A DNA stretch of 64,000 bases from Bifidobacterium goeldii (GTDB lineage: Bacteria > Actinomycetota > Actinomycetes > Actinomycetales > Bifidobacteriaceae): NCBI RefSeq assembly GCF_003951095.1, contig NZ_QXGL01000002.1:62001-126000 (forward strand), read 5' to 3'. Below are positions 51,649 to 60,863 of the stretch, one piece after another. A program made the translations under genes and the position numbers. Below the pieces are notes generated by a model. It worked only from the letters and a program-made list of their open reading frames with translations, had not been told where the DNA came from and did not search any database. Position 1 is the first letter of the stretch, and every line of letters starts with the position of its first letter.

Positions 51649-51982
51649 TCATTTCCTCATAAATACGCTTGCAATCAGGGCACACCGGGTACTGGGAAGG
51701 ATCATGCTTCGGCACCCACACCTTGCCGCACAATGCGACGACCGGCCTGCCCGTAAGCTTCGACTCGGCAATACGCTCACGCGATACGTAGTGTGCGAAA
51801 CGATCCGCATCACCATCATCACTACGATTGGTTTGCTCTTTCGTTTCAGGGCGTTCCAGCACTGCAGTTCCAGAGCTGTGATCAGGGTTGGACAGCGGCG
51901 ACACCGGGTCGGCGAGTCCCACGAACGTTCCGTGCGCTTCAATAGCATCGCCAGTCAACGGCGACACAGACGACAGTGACAT
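51641..51982 (-). CDS. DUF3039-family protein
   Basis: A 113-residue protein. The conserved part is C-terminal: DGDADRFAHYVSRERIAESKLTGRPVVALCGKVWVP and PVCPDCKRIYEEM. Three Cys (one in ALCGK, two in VCPDC) look like a zinc site. The N-terminal 50 residues are polar and probably disordered. This small family is widespread in actinobacteria and has no assigned function that I know of. The start at 51982 opens divergently from coaD. Confidence 0.85.
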   Translation of the reverse strand: MSLSSVSPLTGDAIEAHGTFVGLADPVSPLSNPDHSSGTAVLERPETKEQTNRSDDGDADRFAHYVSRERIAESKLTGRPVVALCGKVWVPKHDPSQYPVCPDCKRIYEEMMH

Positions 51983-52120
51983 ATCGACTCCATTCTCGAC
52001 GCGCCCCGCTCACAGCGGAGACGACTTATGTAGCCCTCATCATAGGACCTCATGCGACTGTTGGCGAGCCCTTGCCAGCTTTCTCACACCTCTTCGCCGT
52101 CACGCGCTAGGCTAGAGCGT

Positions 52121-52609
52121 ATGACTATCGCAGTATGTCCAGGATCGTACGACCCCGTTACCGCGGGGCATTTGGACGTCATCGAGCGCTGCGCGCGCTT
52201 CTTTGACGAAGTGCATGTGGTGGTGGCCGTCAACGCCGCGAAAACCCCCATGTTCTCCGCCGCTACACGCGTCGAGGTCATTCGCCGCGCACTCGACAGC
52301 GACGGATACCCGCAAGTACAGGTGTCGTCAACAACCGGTTTGATTACCGACTACTGCAAGCAGGTGGGGGCAACGGTTATCGTCAAAGGCTTGCGCCAGA
52401 ACGGTGATTATGAGGCAGAGCTTGGCATGGCGCTTGTCAACCGTAAGCTCGCTGGCATAGAGACGCTGTTTCTGCCAGCAGACCCAGTACTCGAACATAT
52501 TTCAAGTTCGATTGTGAAAGATGTAGCGCGCCACGGCGGCGACGTAACCGGCATGGTGCCCGACTGTGTGGTACCAATGCTGCAGCAGGCATTGCAGGAA
52601 GAACGATAG
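52121..52609 (+). CDS. coaD: Phosphopantetheine adenylyltransferase
   Basis: A 162-residue enzyme joining 4'-phosphopantetheine and ATP to dephospho-CoA, the penultimate step of coenzyme A synthesis. [19 protein letters not shown] carries the nucleotide-binding T/GxxH motif, and [16 protein letters not shown] is the C-terminal signature. Length is typical. No Shine-Dalgarno is seen before the ATG at 52121 (GCTAGAGCGT precedes it), so a leaderless start is possible. Twelve bases separate it from the SepIVA-like gene. Confidence 0.97.
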   Translation: MTIAVCPGSYDPVTAGHLDVIERCARFFDEVHVVVAVNAAKTPMFSAATRVEVIRRALDSDGYPQVQVSSTTGLITDYCKQVGATVIVKGLRQNGDYEAELGMALVNRKLAGIETLFLPADPVLEHISSSIVKDVARHGGDVTGMVPDCVVPMLQQALQEER

Positions 52610-52620
52610 AGGAAAGCATT

Positions 52621-53667
52621 ATGGAAGATTTCAACAACACCACTAATCCTGACGATTCTGCAACTTCGCAGGCCAATGAGCAGACCAGCGCACAGACCGA
52701 TGAGCAGACGAACGCGTACAGCACCACGTATGTGCAAGCGCAGCAGCTCGTCAACGGTACGAGCGGGGACATGAATGTGCCAAGCTTGGATATTCCGTCT
52801 ATTACGAATGCAGCAGCCGCAGCATTGCATGATGCGAGCAGCTCCGAAAACGCAGGCAATACTGCTGGCGAGTCGGCGCAAGCGACTGCTGACGCGCCGT
52901 TTGCCTCGCAGTATGATGCAGCTCCCGCGTCGCCAGCTGATCCGCCGGCAGCTTCAGCAGCTGCATCAGCGCATCCGATTCCTTCCGCGCAGGATGAAGC
53001 AGATGTTGCCGACTATGCGAAGCCGTCTAAGCCAACGTTCCCGATTAACCAGCTGCCGGACTTGCGCGAAACGCTCGACCCAGATACGCCGATGGACCCG
53101 CAGGAGGCGAAGTCGCGCGAAGAGTTCACTACGGTGTATGACATTATCGACTCGCTGGAAGAATCGTTGGATAACGCGAAATCCAGCCTGTTTGCGCCGG
53201 GTATGGTGCGCGTGGATCGCGAAGAGTTCGCGGGCCAGTTGGATGAGCTGAAGAAGATGCTACCGGTACAGCTTGAGCGCGCTTCTGCACTCATGCGTGA
53301 AGCTGAGCGTCGTCTTGAATCCGCGCAAACGCAGGCGAACGCAATCGTTGCTTCGGCACAAAGCCGCGCAGCAGACACGCTGCAAGAAGCGAATAAGCAG
53401 GCGCAGATCATCGTCGGCCAGGACAATATCACTGATCTGGCTCGCCAGCGCGCGCGCACGATTCTCGACAATGCGCAGGCGCGCGCCGATCATCTGACGC
53501 ATGGCGCCGACGCTTACTGCACAACGGTGATGACCGGCTTGCAAGAGCAGCTTGGCAAGCTCAGCCACGACGTGCAGGCGGGCTTGAACGTACTTGAGGA
53601 ACGTCAGCGCGCAGCCGGTGAGGCAATGCCCAGCCTGGATGACGACGACTACAACGACGCGCGCTGA
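52621..53667 (+). CDS. DivIVA/SepIVA-like septum coiled-coil protein
   Basis: A 348-residue cytoplasmic protein. Residues 1-145 are Ala/Ser/Thr/Pro-rich and probably disordered. After KPTFPINQLPDLRETLDPDTP a conserved block begins (EFTTVYDIIDSLEESLDNAKSSLFAPGMVRVDREEFAGQLDELKKMLP), followed by a long coiled coil (about 215-335). In mycobacteria SepIVA, a septation factor, lies next to DUF177 and rnc; the same order is found here, which supports orthology. RBS GAGGAAAGC precedes the ATG at 52621. The start follows coaD by 12 bases. The stop lies inside a 10-nt repeat. Confidence 0.8.
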   Translation: MEDFNNTTNPDDSATSQANEQTSAQTDEQTNAYSTTYVQAQQLVNGTSGDMNVPSLDIPSITNAAAAALHDASSSENAGNTAGESAQATADAPFASQYDAAPASPADPPAASAAASAHPIPSAQDEADVADYAKPSKPTFPINQLPDLRETLDPDTPMDPQEAKSREEFTTVYDIIDSLEESLDNAKSSLFAPGMVRVDREEFAGQLDELKKMLPVQLERASALMREAERRLESAQTQANAIVASAQSRAADTLQEANKQAQIIVGQDNITDLARQRARTILDNAQARADHLTHGADAYCTTVMTGLQEQLGKLSHDVQAGLNVLEERQRAAGEAMPSLDDDDYNDAR

Positions 53668-53701
53668 ACAACGCTGAACAGTACTGAACAACGCTGAACA
53701 A
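53662..53701 (+). repeat. 10-nt tandem repeat (x4) beginning at the stop codon of the SepIVA-like gene
   Basis: Units CGCTGAACAA, CGCTGAACAG, TACTGAACAA and CGCTGAACAA. The first TGA (53665-53667) is the gene stop; because three units make 30 bases, the last unit repeats the stop in frame. Confidence 0.85.
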
Positions 53702-53796
53702 CGCAGCCGCACTGCAATCAGCGCCAGCGCCCGCACAAACACACTGATATATACAAGTCAAGCTACTCAAGCAGTAGCTGGTAAGGAATGAAGTAG

Positions 53797-54402
53797 ATGG
53801 CACGTCCAGAAGACTCCGCATGGGCTGTGAGCGTCGCACAAGTCGCATCCCGCCCCGGTCAAACTAAACTCATCGACGCCGTATTCCCCGCACCCAGCGG
53901 CATCGGCGACAATATCATCGGCGTGCGCGAAGGCGCTGATGTTAGCGTCACCGGCTCCTTCGACTCAATCGTCGATGGTCTCATTCTCACCGCGCACATC
54001 AACGCGCCAGTGCAAGCCGAATGCACCCGCTGCCTCAAGCCAATCGAACGAGATTGGGGCGTAGATGTCACCGCATTCTTCCCCTACGATTCTCCAGAAG
54101 ACTCGCGCAATAGCAAAGAAGAAGTCGACATTATTGCCGGCGAAGATGAGTCCGAAGACACGTACCCGCTCAGCCGAGATGGCGCGTTCGCGGACCTTGA
54201 AGCACTCCTACGTGACACGCTCGTTGAAGCACTGCCATTGCAGCCACTGTGCCGCGAGGATTGCCGCGGATTGTGCCCGCAGTGCGGTATTGATCTCAAC
54301 GAGCACCTCGATCATCATCACGAGACCACTGATTTGCGTTTTGCAGCGCTGGCTGATCTCAAAGCACAACTCGAGCAGGAAGAACGCGAGCGCAACGCCT
54401 GA
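53797..54402 (+). CDS. DUF177 / YceD-family protein
   Basis: A 201-residue protein. The core has CTRCLKPIERDWGVDVTAFF, a middle acidic stretch, DLEALLRDTLVEALPLQPLC and the cysteine-rich CREDCRGLCPQCGIDLNE. This is the usual layout of YceD, which is encoded before rpmF in most bacteria and is thought to act in 23S rRNA processing. Here, too, rpmF follows at 113 bases. The ATG at 53797 follows AAGGAATG at somewhat short spacing. The cysteines probably bind zinc. Confidence 0.9.
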   Translation: MARPEDSAWAVSVAQVASRPGQTKLIDAVFPAPSGIGDNIIGVREGADVSVTGSFDSIVDGLILTAHINAPVQAECTRCLKPIERDWGVDVTAFFPYDSPEDSRNSKEEVDIIAGEDESEDTYPLSRDGAFADLEALLRDTLVEALPLQPLCREDCRGLCPQCGIDLNEHLDHHHETTDLRFAALADLKAQLEQEERERNA

Positions 54403-54514
54403 CCAGCAGGGTCACAACGCGCCCGCAAACAGTCCAATATGACTTTGTACGGGCGATGCGTTAAGATACCGTACGCTTAAGCTCAATTGTTCGAACGAAA
54501 CAGAGGATTAACAC

Positions 54515-54709
54515 ATGGCACTGCCTAAGTACAAGACCTCGCGCGCTAACACGCACTCGCGTCGCGCGAACTGGAAGGCTTCCGCCGTCCAGACCGTTGC
54601 ATGCCCGAACTGTGGCGCTCCGGCGCTGCCGCACATGGCTTGCCCGAGCTGCGGCTCCTACCGCGGCCGCACCTACCGCGCCGCCATTCGCGCTGAGCAC
54701 ACCAAGTGA
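54515..54709 (+). CDS. rpmF: 50S ribosomal protein L32
   Basis: A 64-residue zinc-ribbon ribosomal protein. The sequence starts [20 protein letters not shown] and has the four-cysteine site CPNCG and CPSCG. GAGGAT lies before the ATG at 54515. It is followed by its own terminator (54737-54768) and then rnc. Confidence 0.97.
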   Translation: MALPKYKTSRANTHSRRANWKASAVQTVACPNCGAPALPHMACPSCGSYRGRTYRAAIRAEHTK

Positions 54710-54736
54710 TCGCAGGCGAATGCCGCTCAACGAAAT

Positions 54737-54768
54737 AAGGCCCTGCCATCGACGGGTGGCGGGGCCTT
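54737..54768 (+). terminator. Terminator after rpmF
   Basis: AAGGCCCTGCCA pairs with TGGCGGGGCCTT (one imperfect pair) and is followed by TTGC. It may be partial, since rnc follows 70 bases later. Confidence 0.7.
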
Positions 54769-54836
54769 TGCGTATGGTAAGCCGTCAGTACGCGTGCGAT
54801 CAGCTGGACGACATACCGGATATACAAAGGAGAACA

Positions 54837-55640
54837 ATGACCGAGCCACGTGAAGAGCTGTTCGCTGCCTTGGGCGCCACCATCAGCCCACAACTGCTGG
54901 TGCAGGCACTCACCCATCGTTCCTTCTCACATGAGCATGAGGGAACACCCAACTACGAGCGTCTCGAGTTTCTTGGCGACGCTGTGCTGGAATTGGTGAC
55001 CACCGAAACGCTGTTCACAACTCATCCGGATATGACTGAAGGTCAGCTTGCCAAAATGCGTGCAAAAGCAGTCTCGGAAGAGTCGCTGTCGCAAATCGCC
55101 CGCGAGAAACTGCACGTTGGCCCATTCATTCTGCTCGGTCATGGTGAGGCTGAATCAGGTGGCGCTGATAAAAGCTCTATTCTGTGCGACATTGTCGAGT
55201 CGCTCATTGGTGCCACGTTCCTCGAGCACGGCATTGAGGGGGCGCGCAAAGTCGTGCATCGTTTGATTGACGACACGCTGGCTGAAGTCGCTACCGAAGG
55301 CCCTGCACTCGACTGGAAGACGTCGCTTACCGTCAAAGCGCACCAAATGGGTATGGAAGAGCCACGCTATCGCATGAGCGTAAGTGGCCCTGAATACGCG
55401 CAGGAATTCGCAGCACGAGTCACGATCGGCCCGAAAGATGAGATTATCGGTCGTGGTACTGGTAGCAGCAAGCGCAAAGCACAGTTGGCTGCAGCGGAAG
55501 TCGCATGGCATACGCTGGAGCGTTTCGAAAAAGCGCGCTCGGCTGGCAAGCATCTTACGCTCGCAGACTGCGCGGCTGCTGTGCAAGCGGTAGCACAGGC
55601 AGCTGGACAGGCTGCTGCGTCAACTTCTGCAGCAAAATAA
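54837..55640 (+). CDS. rnc: Ribonuclease III
   Basis: A 267-residue double-strand-specific RNase. The catalytic signature ERLEFLGDAVLEL is at 41-53 and a second acidic site is in DIVESLIGATFLE. The double-stranded RNA-binding domain covers about 160-230 (DWKTSLTVKAHQMG to GSSKRKAQLAAAEVAW). An Ala-rich tail of about 30 residues follows. AAAGGAG precedes the ATG at 54837. It processes rRNA and structured mRNAs, so the many strong hairpins in this window are potential substrates. The stop is inside a 19-nt tandem duplication. Confidence 0.96.
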   Translation: MTEPREELFAALGATISPQLLVQALTHRSFSHEHEGTPNYERLEFLGDAVLELVTTETLFTTHPDMTEGQLAKMRAKAVSEESLSQIAREKLHVGPFILLGHGEAESGGADKSSILCDIVESLIGATFLEHGIEGARKVVHRLIDDTLAEVATEGPALDWKTSLTVKAHQMGMEEPRYRMSVSGPEYAQEFAARVTIGPKDEIIGRGTGSSKRKAQLAAAEVAWHTLERFEKARSAGKHLTLADCAAAVQAVAQAAGQAAASTSAAK

Positions 55641-55668
55641 GCATCGCCCAGCAAAATAAGCATCGCCC
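55631..55668 (+). repeat. 19-nt tandem duplication containing the rnc stop codon
   Basis: AGCAAAATAAGCATCGCCC occurs exactly twice in a row (55631-55649 and 55650-55668). The TAA of the first unit is the rnc stop. Confidence 0.9.
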
Positions 55669-55858
55669 AGTCCACCAGCCGAGAAGCGGCCGTGTCGTAC
55701 TGTCAGCCATATGCCTACACTGTGTTGATACGAAGCATTTCACGCCATAGCCACAAGCGAACGCGCATTGTTGCCATGCCGGCGCACAGAGCATAACCGC
55801 TCGACGCGCGACGGCGTGAGTCAGGCATATGACCGGACGATTGAGTTGAGAGGACAAC

Positions 55859-57790
55859 ATGGCTTTACCTACACCTTTGCAGGCGTTCAGCGGGGTTCCG
55901 AAGGCACCCGCATCCGCAGATAAGCAGACGATTATTGACGGCGAGAAGATGACTGGCGCGCAAGCGTTGGTCCGCTCTTTGGAAGATCTGGGCGTTACCG
56001 ACGTCTTCGGTATTCCTGGCGGCGCAATTCTGCCGGTGTACCACCAGATCACTGAGGATACGAAGTTCCGCTTTGTGCTGATGCGCCACGAGCAGGCCGC
56101 AGGTCACGCAGCAGAGGGTTACGCAGTGGCGACCGGCAATGTGGGCGTGTGCATTGTGACTTCTGGCCCGGGCGCTACCAACGTGGTCACCGCGATCGCT
56201 GATGCCAACATGGATTCTGTGCCGATGGTGGTCATCACCGGTCAGGTTGGCGTGGGCGCAATCGGTACTGACGCCTTCCAGGAGGCTGACATCGTTGGCA
56301 TCACCTACCCGGTGGCGAAGCACTCGTATCTGGTGACGAGCGCGCAGGATATTCCGCGCGTGCTCTCCGAGGCGTATTACATTGCGCGCACTGGCCGCCC
56401 CGGCCCGGTGGTGGTTGATCTGACCAAGACCGCGCAGGTGGGCACGATGTACTATTCGTGGCCGCAGCGCATGATTCTGCCCGGCTACAATCCAACGCTT
56501 AAGGCGCATGGTCGTGTGCTTTCTGACGCCGCGAAGCTGTTCGCGCAGTCGTATCGCCCGGTACTGTATGTGGGCGGTGGCGCAGTGCGCTCCGACGCGA
56601 GTGCTGAGGTTGCAAAGCTCGCTGAAATCACCGGCGCACCGATTGTGACAACGTTGCCGGCGCGCGGTATTGTGCCCGATTCCAACCCGAAGAATCTGGG
56701 CATGCTGGGCATGCACGGTACGGTGGCGGCTACTGCTGCTGCACAGCGTGCAGATCTGCTGGTGGCTATTGGCGCACGTTTTGACGATCGCGTGACCGGC
56801 AACCTGGCATCGTTTGCACCGGGTGCGCGCGTGATTCACATCGATATTGACCCGGCTGAAATTGGTAAGAACCGTCAGCCTGACGTGCCGATTGTGGGCG
56901 ATGTGGCCACCGTGCTGCACGATCTGATCCCGGAGATCGAGCGCACGCAGGCGATTCAGGGTAAGCCTGACCTGACGTTCTGGTGGAAGACGCTCAACGA
57001 GCTGCGCACCGAGTATCCGATCGATTACAACCAGCCTGAAGATAAGCCGACTGACGGCTCGCTCTCCCCGCAGTGGGTGGTTCGTCAGCTGTCTGATCAC
57101 GCTGATCCTTCGACGATTTGGGTGTCTGGCGTGGGCCAGCATCAAATGTGGGCGAGCCAGCTGGTTGACTTTGAGAAACCGCATTCGTGGATTTCCTCTG
57201 GCGGCTTGGGCACGATGGGCTTCGGTTTGCCGGCTGCTATCGGCGCGGTGACCGGTTCGCAGCGTGAGTTTGACGGCAAGAAGCCTGTGTGGCTGATTGA
57301 CGGTGACGGCTCCTTCCAGATGACCAGCGAAGAGCTGGCTACTGCAACGCTTGACGGTACTCCGGTGAAGATTGCTATTTTGAACAACTCCGTGTATGGC
57401 ATGGTTCGCCAGTGGCAGACCCTGTTCTACGAGCACCATTACTCGCAGACGAGCCTGCTGGACGGTGAAGCGCGCGAAAACACTCCGGCTGACGAGTTCG
57501 TTGATGTGCCTGATTTTGTCAAGCTCGCCGAAGCGTACGGCTGCGTCGGTATGCGCGCGTTCACTGAAGAAGAGGCGATCGCAGCGATCGAGAAGGCGAA
57601 TTCGATTAACGACCGCACGGTGCTGATTGACTTCCGTGTGTGGAAGGACGCGATGGTGTGGCCGATGGTCGCCGCTGGCGCATCCAACGATGCTGTCACG
57701 TACCGTCCAGGCACTCAGCCGCTGATGCCGCAGGGCAGCGATCAGGCCAACGGTGGGGCAATGCCTGCTAACACCTCCGACCACGCGTGA
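55859..57790 (+). CDS. ilvB: Acetolactate synthase large subunit
   Basis: A 643-residue thiamine-diphosphate enzyme that starts branched-chain amino acid synthesis from pyruvate. Conserved features: [12 protein letters not shown], catalytic Glu78 in [25 protein letters not shown] in the FAD region, and the ThDP motif [15 protein letters not shown] ... [14 protein letters not shown]-terminal tail of about 30 residues is polar. GAGAGGAC precedes the ATG at 55859. It is followed by ilvN after 37 bases. The 200-base leader upstream shows no convincing attenuator peptide. Confidence 0.97.
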   Translation: MALPTPLQAFSGVPKAPASADKQTIIDGEKMTGAQALVRSLEDLGVTDVFGIPGGAILPVYHQITEDTKFRFVLMRHEQAAGHAAEGYAVATGNVGVCIVTSGPGATNVVTAIADANMDSVPMVVITGQVGVGAIGTDAFQEADIVGITYPVAKHSYLVTSAQDIPRVLSEAYYIARTGRPGPVVVDLTKTAQVGTMYYSWPQRMILPGYNPTLKAHGRVLSDAAKLFAQSYRPVLYVGGGAVRSDASAEVAKLAEITGAPIVTTLPARGIVPDSNPKNLGMLGMHGTVAATAAAQRADLLVAIGARFDDRVTGNLASFAPGARVIHIDIDPAEIGKNRQPDVPIVGDVATVLHDLIPEIERTQAIQGKPDLTFWWKTLNELRTEYPIDYNQPEDKPTDGSLSPQWVVRQLSDHADPSTIWVSGVGQHQMWASQLVDFEKPHSWISSGGLGTMGFGLPAAIGAVTGSQREFDGKKPVWLIDGDGSFQMTSEELATATLDGTPVKIAILNNSVYGMVRQWQTLFYEHHYSQTSLLDGEARENTPADEFVDVPDFVKLAEAYGCVGMRAFTEEEAIAAIEKANSINDRTVLIDFRVWKDAMVWPMVAAGASNDAVTYRPGTQPLMPQGSDQANGGAMPANTSDHA

Positions 57791-57827
57791 TGAACGTTCG
57801 GAATTCGGCATTAAGGAGAATGTGATT

Positions 57828-58382
57828 ATGGCTATCTATCCCGCTTCCCAGCCCGGCTCCGAGCGTCACACGCTGTCCGTGCTTGTTGAGAATCGCCCGG
57901 GCGTGCTGGCTCGTATTGCCGGTCTGTTCGCTCGTCGTGCGTTCAACATCAATTCGCTGTCAGTCTCCCCTACTGAGCGCCCGGATATTTCGCGCGTGAC
58001 TGTAACGGCTGATGTGGATGCTGTTCCGTTGGAGCAGATCATTAAGCAGTTGAATAAGCTGCTGCACGTGCTGAAGATTGTCGAACTTGATCCAAACACG
58101 ACAGTGGAACGTGAACTGGTACTGATCAAGGTTGCAGCCGATCAGTCCAACCGTTCTGACGTGTTGGAAATCGTGCGACTGTTCCGCGTGCGCGTAGTGG
58201 ATGTGAACCCGGAGTCACTCACTATTGAGGCTACCGGTGCTGAAGGCAAGATTGACGCGCTCTTGGGCCTGCTGGAACACTACGGTGTGATTGAGCTGGT
58301 GCGCTCCGGCGCAGTCGCCGTAACGCGCGGTCCGAAGGCGCTGAGCGAAAAGGTGGTCGGCTCGGAAATTAAGGGCCGCTAA
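57828..58382 (+). CDS. ilvN: Acetolactate synthase small (regulatory) subunit
   Basis: A 184-residue subunit that activates IlvB and binds valine. The N-terminal ACT domain (about 14-88) starts HTLSVLVENRPGVLARIAGLFARRAFNINSLSV. The second domain has REL-LIKVAAD and the C-terminal ALLGLLEHYGVIELVRSGAVAVTRG. AAGGAGAATG precedes the ATG at 57828. It is the last gene of the operon; the palindromic element 58399-58474 with its T-run is the likely terminator. Confidence 0.97.
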   Translation: MAIYPASQPGSERHTLSVLVENRPGVLARIAGLFARRAFNINSLSVSPTERPDISRVTVTADVDAVPLEQIIKQLNKLLHVLKIVELDPNTTVERELVLIKVAADQSNRSDVLEIVRLFRVRVVDVNPESLTIEATGAEGKIDALLGLLEHYGVIELVRSGAVAVTRGPKALSEKVVGSEIKGR

Positions 58383-58398
58383 TCGACTCGCTTATATC

Positions 58399-58474
58399 GG
58401 TTGTGTGCATATCCAGCTTACTTGGATACCCCCTTAGGGTTCCTGGTAAGCCGGATATGCACACAACCTTTTTT
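58399..58474 (+). repeat. Dispersed ~70-bp palindromic element, copy 3, acting as terminator of ilvBN
   Basis: 58399-58421 pairs with 58446-58468 over 23 bases with one exception (GGTTGTGTGCATATCC-type arms). The centre contains GGATACCCCCTTAGGG. Six T residues follow on the plus strand, so here it also works as an intrinsic terminator, placed between convergent genes. Confidence 0.9.
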
Positions 58475-58486
58475 GATGTGATGGTT

Positions 58487-60739
58487 CTATTCGATCTGCT
58501 CGGAGAGCTCCATCCATTCGGCAGTCAGCTCATCAGACTCGTCTGCAATGGTTTTCAGCTGCTGATTGAGCTTATTCAACCCCTCATAATCACTGGGGTC
58601 ATGCGCAGCCATATCAGCTTCAATCGCATCCTTTTGGCTTTCCAGCTTGGCAAGTTTGCGCTCAATAGCAGAAACACGCTTGCTAGCCTCATGGAAAGCT
58701 TTGCCCGTGAGCTTAGTACTCGTAGCAGCTGCTTCGTCGGCAGTTGAGCCGTCTGCCGATCCAGACTTCGCATCGGCAGCGCCAGCACTTGCAGAGCGCG
58801 TCGACGCTGGAGCATCGTTCAGATTCTTCGCATGCTCAATCATGTCAAGATAATCATCAACACCACCGGGCAGATGGCGGATTTTGCCGCCAACGAGCGC
58901 AAACTGCTGGTCAGTAACACGTTCCAACAGGTAACGATCGTGGCTGACGACAATCAGCGTGCCCGGCCATGTGTCGAGCAGATCCTCCATCACCGCAAGC
59001 ATGTCCGTATCCAAATCGTTGCCGGGCTCGTCCATGATGAGCACGTTCGGCTCATCGAGCAGAATCAGCAGCAATTGCATACGGCGCTTCTGGCCACCAG
59101 ACAAGTCGCGAATCGGCGTCATCAGCTGCGCAGACTCAAAACCGAGGCGTTCCATCAGCTGGCCAGGAGTCACTTCCTTACCATCGACAATGTAGCTCGG
59201 CTTATAGCGAGACAGCACTTCCTTGATTTTGTACTGACCCAGCTTCTCCAATTCGTCCAAACGCTGCGAGAGCACCGCAAACCGCACAGTTTTACCAATG
59301 TTGACATGGCCAACCGTCGGAGTAAGCGTACCATCGAGCAGTCGCAGCAGCGTCGACTTGCCAGCACCATTCGCGCCCACAATGCCAAAACGATCGCCGG
59401 GGCCGATCAGCCACGTCACATCATCGAGGATCTTACGGCCAGATACGGTCACTTTGCGCGCGGCAGACGTTGCATCCTCATCGTCGGCGGCACCGATGGT
59501 TTCGCCTCCAGTCAGCTGGCGGCGAGTCTGACGATCAGCGTTATCCACGGTTGCCGTACCCGCTTCCAAACGGGCCTTTTCAGCGGCGATCGCGGCAGCT
59601 TTAGCCGCTTCGATAGCTTCCGGCACGCCCGCATCTACCAGTCGCGGGTCGTTAAGATCAGTGACCGCAACTTCAACAGAGCCAGTGAGACGAGGCTCGG
59701 AATACAGCGACGGCACAATATCGATCTGCGAAGAGCCACGCGAACTATCCTGCGCGGATGCGGCAGCTTCCATTGCCGCTACATCCGGGTCAATATCAGC
59801 AAGCGAACGCGCACCCTGAGCGTCAGCCGCACTTGGGTCAACGTGTTGGAAAATCTGCGTCACGTCAATCAGATCCACAACCTGCTTGCCGAGGCGTGAA
59901 GTTGCCATCTGCTTCAATTCGAGCGTGTTGCGCACTGGCGGCACGTCGGCAATGAGCTCTCGTGCGGCCTTGACGTGGAACTTCTGCTTTGTAGAACGTG
60001 CGCGAGCGCCGCGAGTCAACCACGCGAGTTCTTTGCGAGCCAAGTTGCGGCGCTTCGTTTCGCGCACATCAGCTTGACGATCGCGTTCCACGCGTTGCAG
60101 CATATACGCGGAGTAACCACCTTCAAACGGCTCAATAACGCCGTCGTGAACTTCCCACATTGACTCGCACACCTCATCGAGGAACCAGCGATCGTGGGTC
60201 ACCAAAAGCAGCGCGCCAGTGCCCTTCGGCCAGCGGTTTTTCAGATGTTCCGCAAGCCAATGGATTGTCACTACATCCAAATGGTTAGTGGGCTCGTCAA
60301 GCGCGAGAATATCCCAATCTTTGAGCAGCAGGCGAGCCAAATCGGCGCGACGGCGCTGACCGCCGGAGAGCGAACCGATGCGCGCGTTGAGATTAATGCC
60401 GCCCAATAATGCTTCGACGATCTCACGCGACTTGTTATCCGCCGCCCACTCATAGTCTTCGCGCCCCTCCAATGCAGCCTGGCGCACAGTCGCCGCATCA
60501 TCCAGTGGATCGCGCTGATCGAGCATGCCGAACGTCAATCCACCGCGCTTGGTCACGCGGCCAGAATCAGGTTCTTGCAGCCCATTAAACAAGTGCAATA
60601 GCGTGGATTTGCCGTCGCCATTGCGGCCAACAATGCCGATACGGTCGCCCTCAAAAACGCCTTGCGTGACGTCAGTGAAGATAGTTTTAGTCGCAAAAGC
60701 GAGTGAAACGTGTTCCAGTCCAAGATCATAAGTCGGCAT
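58487..60739 (-). CDS. ABC-F family ATPase (Uup-like)
   Basis: A 750-residue cytoplasmic protein with two ABC domains and no membrane segments. The first half has Walker A GRNGDGKST (38-46), signature LSGGQ (124-128) and DEPTNHLD (148-155). The second half has GANGAGKST, LSGGQKRRM and DEPGNDLD. The linker between them is long (about 230 residues) with an inserted Ala/Asp-rich part. A C-terminal coiled coil (ASKRVSAIERKLAKLESQKD onwards) is of the Uup type. ABC-F proteins act on ribosomes; Uup-like ones also bind DNA structures. The start at 60739 has no clear upstream alternative. It appears to be a single gene. Confidence 0.93.
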   Translation of the reverse strand: MPTYDLGLEHVSLAFATKTIFTDVTQGVFEGDRIGIVGRNGDGKSTLLHLFNGLQEPDSGRVTKRGGLTFGMLDQRDPLDDAATVRQAALEGREDYEWAADNKSREIVEALLGGINLNARIGSLSGGQRRRADLARLLLKDWDILALDEPTNHLDVVTIHWLAEHLKNRWPKGTGALLLVTHDRWFLDEVCESMWEVHDGVIEPFEGGYSAYMLQRVERDRQADVRETKRRNLARKELAWLTRGARARSTKQKFHVKAARELIADVPPVRNTLELKQMATSRLGKQVVDLIDVTQIFQHVDPSAADAQGARSLADIDPDVAAMEAAASAQDSSRGSSQIDIVPSLYSEPRLTGSVEVAVTDLNDPRLVDAGVPEAIEAAKAAAIAAEKARLEAGTATVDNADRQTRRQLTGGETIGAADDEDATSAARKVTVSGRKILDDVTWLIGPGDRFGIVGANGAGKSTLLRLLDGTLTPTVGHVNIGKTVRFAVLSQRLDELEKLGQYKIKEVLSRYKPSYIVDGKEVTPGQLMERLGFESAQLMTPIRDLSGGQKRRMQLLLILLDEPNVLIMDEPGNDLDTDMLAVMEDLLDTWPGTLIVVSHDRYLLERVTDQQFALVGGKIRHLPGGVDDYLDMIEHAKNLNDAPASTRSASAGAADAKSGSADGSTADEAAATSTKLTGKAFHEASKRVSAIERKLAKLESQKDAIEADMAAHDPSDYEGLNKLNQQLKTIADESDELTAEWMELSEQIE

Positions 60740-60802
60740 GATTCACCAATGTAGCGCCACGCTTGCCCATCAGGCTATGCGCAGCGCTCTGAATCATGGG
60801 AA

Positions 60803-60854
60803 TACGCGAAAAGAATACGCGATAAGAACGCACGAAAAGAACGCACGAAAAGAA
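60803..60854 (-). repeat. 13-nt tandem repeat (x4) just past the amidotransferase stop
   Basis: Units TACGCGAAAAGAA, TACGCGATAAGAA, CGCACGAAAAGAA and CGCACGAAAAGAA fill 60803-60854, nine bases beyond the TAA (60864-60866) of the minus-strand gene. Confidence 0.9.
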
Positions 60855-60863
60855 CGCGCAGCT

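Noticed and set aside
55669-55858. Possible ilvB attenuator leader peptide
   Set aside because: A short ATG frame near 55777 encodes no run of Leu, Ile or Val codons and no terminator/antiterminator pair was seen.
55865-57811. A 648-codon minus-strand open frame opposite ilvB
   Set aside because: Arg/His-rich antisense shadow; ilvB is intact on the plus strand.
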